9,782 nucleotides of DNA from JANXXV01 sp040002435 (GTDB lineage Bacteria > Acidobacteriota > Terriglobia > Bryobacterales > Bryobacteraceae): positions 1-9,782 of the forward strand of contig JBDUEM010000281.1 in the NCBI GenBank assembly GCA_040002435.1. Direction: 5' to 3'. Position 1 is the stretch's first letter; each line of letters starts with the position of its first letter. Positions 1 through 6,250 of the stretch are shown here, piece by piece. Made by a program: the position numbers and the translations under genes. The notes under the pieces are model-generated. The model was not told the origin of the DNA and did no database searches. It saw nothing but the letters and a program-made list of their open reading frames with translations.

Positions 1-549
1 CCCCCTGGGCGCCCACGCCGCACTAGACCACCGATACTCACGCGCCTCCCGCACCAACCCCGCCCGCACAGGGTTGTTCTCCACGTAAAATCGAATCCGC
101 TCAAACTCATCCTGGTTCCGGACATTCCGGTCGAATGTCTCCTCCTGCCAGAAAGGCTCCCCTGTCCGTCCGAGAATCACGTTGGCTCGTTTAGCGGTAA
201 TCCCCTTCAGAGATTGAGTCAACTTCGGTAGCGGCACCTTCGGTGTTACCAGCAAATGCACATGATTCGACATCACCGCAAAAGCATGCCAAACATAATG
301 ACCCATAGCTGTTGAATTGTAATCAATAGCGTCCACCACCAAGTCCGCTATGGAAGGCTGCTTCATGTACACGGGTCCAGAGCGAGCTTCATCCAACAAA
401 TGATCGAGAGCTGCGAATACGGCACCCGAATCGAGTGGGCCGCCAGAGAAGTGACGCCCGGAAGGCAGACTCCCGTACAAGCTCCAAGTCAGGAATACCG
501 CATGCCGCGTCTGGTAAACATGCGGCAACCGCCGCCGGTAGAACATCAT
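1..549 (-). CDS. REP-associated tyrosine transposase (RAYT), Y1/HUH family, 3' end outside window
   Basis: My translation of the minus strand gives 183 open codons with no stop before the window edge, so the C-terminus is missing. The frame has the hallmarks of Y1 transposase (IS200/RAYT) proteins. The metal-binding HUH motif sits in MSNHVHLLV (His96 and His98). The expected catalytic tyrosine is Tyr155 in RIRFYVENNPVRAGLV, and FWQEETFDR (residues 133-141) lies between them. The N-terminus (YRRRLPHVYQT, then a TW.LYGSLP block) matches the RAYT subgroup common in acidobacteria. In known RAYTs the enzyme nicks REP hairpins and is usually a single-copy domesticated gene. The start is uncertain: two tandem ATGs (549 and 546), or an in-frame GTG at 570 with a GGAG about 10 nt upstream. 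No IS200 ends are visible. It reads divergently from the cobalamin adenosyltransferase gene. The family call is firm; activity is unknown. Confidence 0.85.
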   Translation of the reverse strand, partial: MMFYRRRLPHVYQTRHAVFLTWSLYGSLPSGRHFSGGPLDSGAVFAALDHLLDEARSGPVYMKQPSIADLVVDAIDYNSTAMGHYVWHAFAVMSNHVHLLVTPKVPLPKLTQSLKGITAKRANVILGRTGEPFWQEETFDRNVRNQDEFERIRFYVENNPVRAGLVREAREYRWSSAAWAPRG

Positions 550-590
550 ACAGCCGTAGTGCCACAGCACCCCGCAACTTCTCCGCAAAC

Positions 591-622
591 GGACCAGGGG
601 TCCGTTGCGGAACCGGGGTTCC
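591..622. repeat. Two adjacent short dyads in the RAYT/adenosyltransferase divergent spacer
   Basis: GGACC-AGG-GGTCC (591-603) is followed after 5 nt by GGAACC-GG-GGTTCC (609-622). Both share a GGAnCC/GGnTCC layout, which is seen directly. They lie between the RAYT start and the -10 box of the adenosyltransferase gene; the second ends 7 nt before that box. They could be a repressor operator, or a REP-like hairpin pair recognised by the neighbouring RAYT. The RAYT-typical 5' tetranucleotide (GTAG/GGAG) is not clearly present, so function is unassigned. Confidence 0.4.
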
Positions 623-629
623 GCCCTCC

Positions 630-635
630 TACAAT
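630..635 (+). promoter_or_regulatory. -10 box of the cobalamin adenosyltransferase gene (leaderless)
   Basis: TACAAT matches the sigma-70 -10 consensus at five of six positions and ends exactly 7 nt before the GTG start codon at 643. Transcription would therefore begin at or next to the G of GTG. There is no Shine-Dalgarno sequence in the intervening bases and no good -35 hexamer at the usual distance. The same geometry recurs at four other genes of this window. Confidence 0.6.
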
Positions 636-642
636 AGTTACC

Positions 643-1257
643 GTGGAAGACAAAGCCTATAACGAACCCCGCCTCGCCCTCAATCGCATCTACACCAAAA
701 CCGGCGACAGTGGTGAGACCGGCCTGGTCGGCGGACAGCGTGTCGGCAAAGACGCGCTCCGCATCGATTGCTACGGCACAGTGGATGAACTAAACGCCTT
801 CATCGGAATGGCCTGCTTCTCCTCGGAAGAAGCGCACCTCAACAAACTTGCAATTATCCTCAAGCGTGTCCAACATGAGCTTTTCAACCTCGGCTCCATC
901 CTGGCCACGCGCCCGGAGGACGTTCATCCCAAGCAGCCCCGCGTGACTGACGCGGAGGTGAAACAACTGGAAGCCGAGATCGATGAGATGAATGCGGGCC
1001 TGCCTAAACTCCGCTCGTTCGTGCTGCCCGGAGGCTGCCGGCTAAACACCGAACTGCACGCCTGCCGCACCATCTGCCGGCGCGCGGAGCGCATCGCGGT
1101 TTCGCTCAGCCGCGAGGAAGAAATTCCGGCCGAAGCGATCCGCTACCTGAACCGCCTCAGCGATGCTCTGTTTGTGTGGAGCCGCTGGGTGAACCGAGAA
1201 CTGGCAGTTCCCGAAGTGCTCTGGCAGCCCAATCAAGCTGCCTCCGCGATCAAGTAG
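643..1257 (+). CDS. pduO: PduO-type cob(I)alamin adenosyltransferase
   Basis: The enzyme transfers the 5'-deoxyadenosyl group of ATP to cob(I)alamin, giving adenosylcobalamin (coenzyme B12) in the cytoplasm; the family acts as a trimer. The 204-residue product is close to the usual family length of about 180-200. It carries the N-terminal ATP-binding signature TKTGDSGETGL (residues 18-28), YGTVDELNAFIG (44-55), LPGG (128-131), CRRAER (145-150), and the C-terminal helix YLNRLSDALFVWSRWVN (168-184). The frame stays open upstream to 400, but that part is antisense to the RAYT gene and resembles nothing. I chose GTG 643 because homology begins just after it and a TACAAT box sits 7 nt upstream. 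No B12-dependent enzyme or B12 riboswitch is visible nearby. Its stop codon abuts the stop of the convergent 2-oxoglutarate enzyme gene. The PduO family is sure; the symbol could equally be cobO-like or btuR-like in other nomenclatures. Confidence 0.93.
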   Translation: MEDKAYNEPRLALNRIYTKTGDSGETGLVGGQRVGKDALRIDCYGTVDELNAFIGMACFSSEEAHLNKLAIILKRVQHELFNLGSILATRPEDVHPKQPRVTDAEVKQLEAEIDEMNAGLPKLRSFVLPGGCRLNTELHACRTICRRAERIAVSLSREEEIPAEAIRYLNRLSDALFVWSRWVNRELAVPEVLWQPNQAASAIK

Positions 1258-4200
1258 CTACTTCTTCGTCTTGATCACCTTGGGCCGCTTCGGCGTCCGC
1301 GCCACCAGTTTGTCTGAAAACGCGTCGTCTACCACTTCATTTTGCTCGTACTTGTGCCGTTCGGCCGTGCCGACCGCCGGACTTGCGCTTTCCGGCCGCG
1401 TGATATGCCGCAGGGTCCGCTTGATGCCGTCGAGCATCGGCTGGATATTCTCCTGCATGAAGCGCCATGGCCCCATGTTTCGCGGCTCTTCCTGAACCCA
1501 GTAGAACTCGTTGGCCCCGGGATATTCCTGCAGCGCCGCCTCCAGCGCCTCTTTCGGAAACGGGTACATCTGCTCCACCCGCAAGATGGCTACATGGTTC
1601 GCGTTGGTCTTGGTCCGGCGTTCCTGCAGATCGTAGTAAATTTTTCCGGAGCACATCAGCACGCGCTTGATGCCCGCCGCCGGCGCTCCGCCTGTATCCG
1701 GCAGCAGTTCCTGAAACTTCCCACCCGTCAGATCTTCCAGTCGCGATGTCGCCAGAGGGCTTCGCAACAGGCTCTTTGGCGTAAAAAGGATCAGCGGTTT
1801 GCGAATCGGATTGCCGTCCGCGCCGCCGCGCAACTGACGCCGCAGGATATGGAAGTACTGCGCGGGCGTACTACAGTTGGCAACCTGCATGTTTCCCTGC
1901 GCGCACATCTGCAGGAAGCGCTCGATACGCGCACTGGAATGTTCCGGTCCTAAGCCTTCATAGCCGTGCGGCAGCAGCAGCACCAGCCCGCAAAGCTCGC
2001 CCCATTTCTTTTCGGACGACGACAGGAACTGATCGATCACAATCTGCGCGCCGTTGACGAAATCGCCAAACTGGCCTTCCCACATAACCAGCGCCGTCGG
2101 CCGCGTCAGACTGAATCCGAACTCGAAGCCCATGGCCGCATATTCACTGAGCGAACTGCCCCACACTTCGCAAAGCTGCCGTTTCCCCGCCAATGCCTGC
2201 AGCGGGATATACTTTCGCCCATTCTCAAAATCGGTCAGTTCCATGTGCCGGTGGCTGAACGTGCCGCGCCCTACGTCCTGTCCACTCAACCGTACCGAAT
2301 AACCTTCCGTCAATAAACTGCCGAACGCCAGCGCTTCGGCCGTCCCGAAATCGATCGGCTCTCCGGCCAAAACTGCTTTCCGCTTCTCGATCAACGGCTT
2401 CAGCTTAGGATGCAGATGGAAATCCGCCGGAATCGTTGTGATCGCCTGGATCACCTGTTCCGCCGTCGCCTGGTTGATGGTTGTCCGGTCGCTGAGGAAA
2501 TGTACCGGAGCTTCCGGTTCAAAATGTAGCGCCTCTGTCGCGGCGGTGGTCTTGGAAAGATCGAATGCTGCTGTCAGGCGCGCCACGTAAGCCTTCTTGC
2601 GGGCATCCACGCCGGCCGCGTCCAGCACGCCTTCGCTCACCAGCCGCTCCGCGTACTTGGTAATCACCGAAGGCAGTGCTTTGATCTTCTTGTACATCAG
2701 CGGCTGCGTGAAGCTCGGGTCGTCGCCTTCGTTGTGGCCCAGGCGCCGGTAGCAGTTCAGATCAATCACCACGTCGCGGCTGAATTTTTGGCGGAAGTCG
2801 AGGGCGATGCGGCTCACCCGCAACACCGCTTCCGGATCGTCGCCGTTCACATGGAAGATGGGGGCGTGTATCGAGCGCGCAACATCGCTCGCATACGGCC
2901 CGCTGCGGCCGTCTTCGGGCGAGGTAGTAAAACCGACCTGGTTATTGATAATCAGGTGGATGGTGCCGCCCGTGGAATATCCAGGCAACTGCGACAGGTT
3001 GAGCGTTTCAAACACCACGCCCTGGCCTGCAAATGCCGCATCCCCGTGAATCAGAATCGGAATCACCTTCTTGCGCTCGGTGTCGGCCAATTCCTCCTGC
3101 ATCGCGCGGACCATCCCTTCGACAACGGGATCGACCGCCTCCAGATGGCTCGGATTAAATGCCATGGACACGCCGATCTTCTTGCCCAAGGTGGACCTTC
3201 TTGTCCCGTGCGCTCCCAGGTGATACTTCACGTCACCGGTCGAGTAGCGGTTCGCCGTTGCTCCGGGAGCTTCATCGAAATCGGAAAACACATCCTCTAG
3301 CGGCTTGTTGCAGATGTTGGCCAGAATGGTCAGCCGGCCGCGATGCGCCATGCCGATTACCGCCTCTTCCGCGCCACCGTTCGCCGCGCGCTCCAGAGTC
3401 TCGTCCAAAGCCACCAGTGCGGATTCGCCGCCTTCCACCGAGAAGCGTTTTTTGCCAATGTAGCGCTTCTCCAGAAAATGCTCGAACTCTTCCCCTTCTA
3501 TCAGCATCTCCAGAATACGCAGCCGGACCGGGCGATCCAGAGGCTCGGAATTCAGAGTCGATTCCATCCGGTGCCGCAGCCATTCCTTCTGGTCCGGGTA
3601 CTGAATGTACATGTACTCGCAGGCGACTTTATCGCAGTACGTCTTCCGCAGATCGGCAACTACCGCGCGCAGCGTCTTGCCGCCCTGGGAAAGCAGCGGC
3701 CTGTCCAAATCGGCCTCTACCAGACCGTAGGTAGCCGGCTCCAGATCGGGGTTCATGGGACGAGTGGATCCCAACGGATCGAGATCGGCAATCAGGTGCC
3801 CGCGCACCCGATAAGCATTGATTAAAAACGCTGACGCTGCTTCTTTCAAAGCATCGACCGTCGAAAGCGAACCGGTTGCAGCAGCGGCAACGGGCGTCGC
3901 CGCCGGTATCAGCGATGCGCTTAACTCCCCGGCAATTCCCAGGTCGGTGTAAATCTTGTCGTAAAAGCCGCCCTCGCCATTCAACAGCCCCTGCAGCTTG
4001 CCAAGGAACCGGCCGGACTCAGCGCCTTGAATAATGCGGTGATCGTAGGTGCAGGTGATCATCATCACCTTGCTGATGCCGATGTGCGCCTTCATCTCGG
4101 CGGTAACCGTGGAATACTCCGCCGGGTAGTCCATGGCACCCGTGGCGATGATCGCGCCCTGTCCGGCAACCAGTCGCGGCACCGAACCCAGCGTGCCAAC

Positions 4201-4929
4201 AGTCCCCGGATTCGTCAGCGAAATCGTGGTGCCCTGGAAATCCGGCATCTGGAGCTTTCCGGCTCTTGCGCGGCTGACGATATCGTCAAATGCGGCAAGG
4301 AACTGGCTGAAGTTCATAGCGCCGGCATTCTTAATGCTCGGAACCATTAACGACGAAGAGCCGTCCTTGGCCTTCACATCCACCGCGATGCCGATGTTCA
4401 CGTCCTTGTGGACCACACGAAACAGTTCGCCGTTCTGTTCGGCATAGGCGTGGTTGAGGGAAGGGAATTCTTCCAGCGCGCGTACAATCGCCCAACTGAT
4501 CAAGTGCGTGTACGAAATCTTCCCTTGTCCTGCGGCGGCGCGGCGCTCATTGATCTGCTGCCGCTTCTCTTCAATCACGCGCACCGGAATCATGCGCTGT
4601 GAAGTGGCGGTGGGAACCGTCAGGCTGACGGTCATGTTTTCCGCGATCTTAGCCGCGACTCCCCTGAGTGGAGTCAGTTGATCGGATGTGGTGGTGGCGG
4701 GAGCGGCCGCCGTTGGCTTTGGCGCCGCAACCACTGCCGGGGAGGGCGGTGGCGGGGGGGCTGCTACAGTGCCGTGGCCGTTGGTTCCATTGGGTTTAGT
4801 GCGCCCGTTAGTCTCAAAGACACTCTTCCATGTGTCGTCGACATTCTTCTTGTCATGGAGGTAATTCTGATAGAGCTCGTCCTGGAGCCAGCTATTGATA
4901 CCTAACTTCGGTTCGGATTGATCAGACAT
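1258..4929 (-). CDS. kgd: Multifunctional 2-oxoglutarate decarboxylase/dehydrogenase with fused E2 succinyltransferase domain (Kgd/OdhA type)
   Basis: A 1223-residue enzyme, the size of mycobacterial Kgd. Layout: an E1-type N-terminal segment (residues 1-40, WLQDELYQNYLHD); a Pro/Ala-rich linker (about 42-85, with five prolines at 58-62); an E2 acyltransferase domain (about 86-325) with active-site His297 in TYDHRIIQGAESG; then a complete thiamine-diphosphate E1 domain (about 355-1223). E1 landmarks are HRGRL (529-533), GDAAF (629-633) with NNQ (662-664) of the ThDP/metal fold, RLGHNEGDDPSF (729-740), FSHRH (891-895), HGYEGLGPEHSSARIERFLQ (988-1007) and QEEPRNMGPW (1146-1155). No lipoyl domain is present, so lipoate must come from another E2, as in Corynebacterium OdhA and mycobacterial Kgd. 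It decarboxylates 2-oxoglutarate and passes succinyl groups in the TCA cycle. No Shine-Dalgarno sequence precedes the ATG; a TATCAT box lies 21 nt upstream. Gene identity is secure; whether decarboxylase or dehydrogenase activity dominates cannot be read from sequence. Confidence 0.95.
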   Translation of the reverse strand: MSDQSEPKLGINSWLQDELYQNYLHDKKNVDDTWKSVFETNGRTKPNGTNGHGTVAAPPPPPSPAVVAAPKPTAAAPATTTSDQLTPLRGVAAKIAENMTVSLTVPTATSQRMIPVRVIEEKRQQINERRAAAGQGKISYTHLISWAIVRALEEFPSLNHAYAEQNGELFRVVHKDVNIGIAVDVKAKDGSSSLMVPSIKNAGAMNFSQFLAAFDDIVSRARAGKLQMPDFQGTTISLTNPGTVGTLGSVPRLVAGQGAIIATGAMDYPAEYSTVTAEMKAHIGISKVMMITCTYDHRIIQGAESGRFLGKLQGLLNGEGGFYDKIYTDLGIAGELSASLIPAATPVAAAATGSLSTVDALKEAASAFLINAYRVRGHLIADLDPLGSTRPMNPDLEPATYGLVEADLDRPLLSQGGKTLRAVVADLRKTYCDKVACEYMYIQYPDQKEWLRHRMESTLNSEPLDRPVRLRILEMLIEGEEFEHFLEKRYIGKKRFSVEGGESALVALDETLERAANGGAEEAVIGMAHRGRLTILANICNKPLEDVFSDFDEAPGATANRYSTGDVKYHLGAHGTRRSTLGKKIGVSMAFNPSHLEAVDPVVEGMVRAMQEELADTERKKVIPILIHGDAAFAGQGVVFETLNLSQLPGYSTGGTIHLIINNQVGFTTSPEDGRSGPYASDVARSIHAPIFHVNGDDPEAVLRVSRIALDFRQKFSRDVVIDLNCYRRLGHNEGDDPSFTQPLMYKKIKALPSVITKYAERLVSEGVLDAAGVDARKKAYVARLTAAFDLSKTTAATEALHFEPEAPVHFLSDRTTINQATAEQVIQAITTIPADFHLHPKLKPLIEKRKAVLAGEPIDFGTAEALAFGSLLTEGYSVRLSGQDVGRGTFSHRHMELTDFENGRKYIPLQALAGKRQLCEVWGSSLSEYAAMGFEFGFSLTRPTALVMWEGQFGDFVNGAQIVIDQFLSSSEKKWGELCGLVLLLPHGYEGLGPEHSSARIERFLQMCAQGNMQVANCSTPAQYFHILRRQLRGGADGNPIRKPLILFTPKSLLRSPLATSRLEDLTGGKFQELLPDTGGAPAAGIKRVLMCSGKIYYDLQERRTKTNANHVAILRVEQMYPFPKEALEAALQEYPGANEFYWVQEEPRNMGPWRFMQENIQPMLDGIKRTLRHITRPESASPAVGTAERHKYEQNEVVDDAFSDKLVARTPKRPKVIKTKK

Positions 4930-4950
4930 GCAATTAGTTCGTTAAATTCC

Positions 4951-4956
4951 ATGATA
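4951..4956 (-). promoter_or_regulatory. Candidate -10 box of the 2-oxoglutarate enzyme gene
   Basis: Read on the minus strand, TATCAT matches the -10 consensus at five of six positions and lies 21 nt before the ATG at 4929. It would give a 5' leader of about 14 nt. No TTGACA-like -35 element is seen at 16-18 nt, and no Shine-Dalgarno sequence follows. This is the one multi-base exception to the 7-8 nt geometry of the other promoters here. Confidence 0.35.
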
Positions 4957-5014
4957 CCGAACTTGCCGCCGTCTCCGTGGCAGGTCGTGCCCCTGAGTCC
5001 ATAATCCTGAATGA

Positions 5015-5020
5015 TAGAAT
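5015..5020 (+). promoter_or_regulatory. -10 box of the small 85-residue protein gene (leaderless)
   Basis: TAGAAT (five of six consensus bases) ends exactly 7 nt before the ATG at 5028, the same spacing as at 630-643, 6238-6251 and 8326-8339. It supports ATG 5028 over the upstream in-frame GTG at 4977, and it supports transcription of this small gene from its own promoter. No -35 hexamer is evident. Confidence 0.55.
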
Positions 5021-5027
5021 CAGGTTC

Positions 5028-5285
5028 ATGCTTCGTGAAGAAATTCTTGCAGCCCTGCGTAAGGATCTTGCAAGTGCCCGAGAGCAGGAAAAAATCGCCA
5101 GGGAGTATTTCACTCAAGTGAACACCGATCTGCCTAGCGGTATCCCGCACCCGGACGGAGTCCAGCGAATTCGCAACGCATCCGTCTCATATGCCGCTGC
5201 ACGCACGACAGTCATGCACGCGTTATCCAGGCTAAACGGGTTTCTCATTCATGGCACCGTGCCTGACGAAATGCAAAGCCGCTAG
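5028..5285 (+). CDS. Small hypothetical protein, 85 residues, predicted helical
   Basis: I cannot assign a function. The product begins with a charged amphipathic helix (about residues 1-32, rich in Glu, Lys, Arg and Ala). A Gly/Pro turn region with SGIPHPDGVQRIRN (37-50) follows, then a second helix (about 50-71) and a short tail ending GTVPDEMQSR. The architecture is a helix-turn-helix hairpin with no Cys, signal peptide or membrane segment. The pattern with PHPDG.QRIRNA and a LN.FL..G.VP.. tail looks like a small conserved family that I associate with acidobacterial genomes; that is a recollection, not a search result. Support for coding comes from the -10 box placed 7 nt upstream of ATG 5028 and from its stop codon, which overlaps the stop of the convergent oxidoreductase gene in a CTAG. 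A regulatory or structural role would be a guess. Confidence 0.7.
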   Translation: MLREEILAALRKDLASAREQEKIAREYFTQVNTDLPSGIPHPDGVQRIRNASVSYAAARTTVMHALSRLNGFLIHGTVPDEMQSR

Positions 5286-6214
5286 ATACTTTCCATCACC
5301 CACCCAGTTACCTGATCGGTCAAAACGGACGACGCCCCGCTTGCTGCCAGCGGCGCCCCATCCAGCACTGCTTCCACAAAGTTGTGCACGCAGGGGTAAT
5401 GCAGATTGGGGTAAGCGGGGAGATCCTCGCTCCCGCCAGGGAAATAGATTGTTGGTCCGTTCAGAGGCGTCAAATCGATCTCGCCGTCCACGCCCCTGAT
5501 CCGGAATTCATCTCTCACCGCGCGCGAATGCCAGCGGACGTCCACAATTCCTCGCACGCCCGATTCATAATCTATGAGCACCGTAGCGTTATCTTCCACA
5601 TCGTTACAGTGGACGAGGTTCGAAACGTATCCACAGGCCCGAACCGGGGTTCCGAAGAGAAAGTTAAAGGCATCGATGCGGTGCGAGGCGATATCGTACA
5701 GAGGTCCGCCGCCGGCCATCGACCGGTGCAGCAGCCACGACCTGTTCCCATCTTCATCGTTGAAATAGGAATGTGCCGTCGCCTCCGCAACCACGGGTTT
5801 CCCGATCGCCCCCGCCTCAATCAGTTCCTTCGCCCGCCGGATCTTGCCATACATCCGGCGGTAATAGGCGATACCGAGCACCTTCCCCGTCTCTTCCGCT
5901 GTATCCCGCATGGTGCATGCCTCGAGGTAATTCATTGCCACTGGCTTTTCGCAAAGCACGTGCTTGCCCGCCCGGAGTGCGGCGATTGTTTGCGGCGCAT
6001 GCAGGACGACGGGGCTGGCAACGTAGACGGCGTCGATTGCATCATCTTTTAGCGCCTCGTCCAGCGAAGTCCAAACGCGCGCTTGGTACGGCGCGGCCTT
6101 GGCCGGATCGCGCGTTACCAGGCCATACAAGTGGCTCCGTGGTTCCTCCAAGATCGCGGGAATGGCCCGCTTGGTGGTGATGTCTCCAATGCCGACTACA
6201 AGCCAGTTCATCAT
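5282..6214 (-). CDS. Gfo/Idh/MocA family NAD(P)-dependent oxidoreductase
   Basis: The 310-residue protein has an N-terminal Rossmann domain (VVGIGDIT at residues 6-13, a GxGxx[T] variant of the dinucleotide loop). It carries the family motif CEKPVAMN (88-95), which holds the conserved EKP Lys90. The C-terminal substrate domain has GGGPLYDIASHRIDAFNFLFG (168-188), with Asp174 and His178 of the family's D..xH motif. Family members oxidise or reduce sugars, inositols and similar polyols; the substrate here cannot be told. Length is at the short end for the family (usually 330-380), but both domains are present and the end (VTGWVMESI) is the usual terminal helix. ATG 6214 and ATG 6211 are tandem; 6214 sits 8 nt after a TACCAT box. 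It is divergent from prfB with only 36 nt between starts, and shares a CTAG stop overlap with the small gene to its left. The two MFS transporters downstream of prfB could supply sugar-acid substrates, but nothing links them directly. Confidence 0.9.
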   Translation of the reverse strand: MMNWLVVGIGDITTKRAIPAILEEPRSHLYGLVTRDPAKAAPYQARVWTSLDEALKDDAIDAVYVASPVVLHAPQTIAALRAGKHVLCEKPVAMNYLEACTMRDTAEETGKVLGIAYYRRMYGKIRRAKELIEAGAIGKPVVAEATAHSYFNDEDGNRSWLLHRSMAGGGPLYDIASHRIDAFNFLFGTPVRACGYVSNLVHCNDVEDNATVLIDYESGVRGIVDVRWHSRAVRDEFRIRGVDGEIDLTPLNGPTIYFPGGSEDLPAYPNLHYPCVHNFVEAVLDGAPLAASGASSVLTDQVTGWVMESI

Positions 6215-6222
6215 CTTCAGGC

Positions 6223-6228
6223 ATGGTA
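6223..6228 (-). promoter_or_regulatory. Candidate -10 box of the Gfo/Idh/MocA oxidoreductase gene
   Basis: Read on the minus strand, TACCAT (four of six consensus bases, keeping T1, A2, A5 and T6) ends 8 nt before the ATG at 6214. This fits a leaderless transcript starting at or beside the first ATG. The match is weaker than the other boxes. It lies only 9 nt from the prfB -10 candidate on the other strand. Confidence 0.4.
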
Positions 6229-6237
6229 TCTCAGTGT

Positions 6238-6243
6238 TAAACT
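6238..6243 (+). promoter_or_regulatory. -10 box of the prfB-tsaC unit (leaderless, extended -10)
   Basis: TAAACT keeps the key T1, A2 and T6 of the consensus (four of six in all). It is preceded by TGT, an extended -10 TGn, and ends exactly 7 nt before ATG 6251. No clear Shine-Dalgarno lies in between. Taken alone it would be weak; the shared 7-nt spacing raises it. Confidence 0.45.
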
Positions 6244-6250
6244 GCAGTGG

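Noticed and set aside
400..642. An 81-codon N-terminal extension of the adenosyltransferase frame
   Set aside because: It is antisense to the RAYT coding region and has no PduO-like sequence. A TACAAT box at 630 and homology from just after GTG 643 place the start there.
4977..5027. GTG 4977 as start of the small protein
   Set aside because: The extension would contain the TAGAAT promoter of the gene and run into the divergent promoter of the 2-oxoglutarate enzyme; ATG 5028 is better placed.
5641..5654. A 14-base match (GAACCGGGGTTCCG) between 610-623 and the oxidoreductase gene
   Set aside because: The copy at 5641 lies within coding sequence for the conserved FGTPVR stretch of the oxidoreductase. 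Being nearly palindromic and GC-rich, it is most simply a coincidence.
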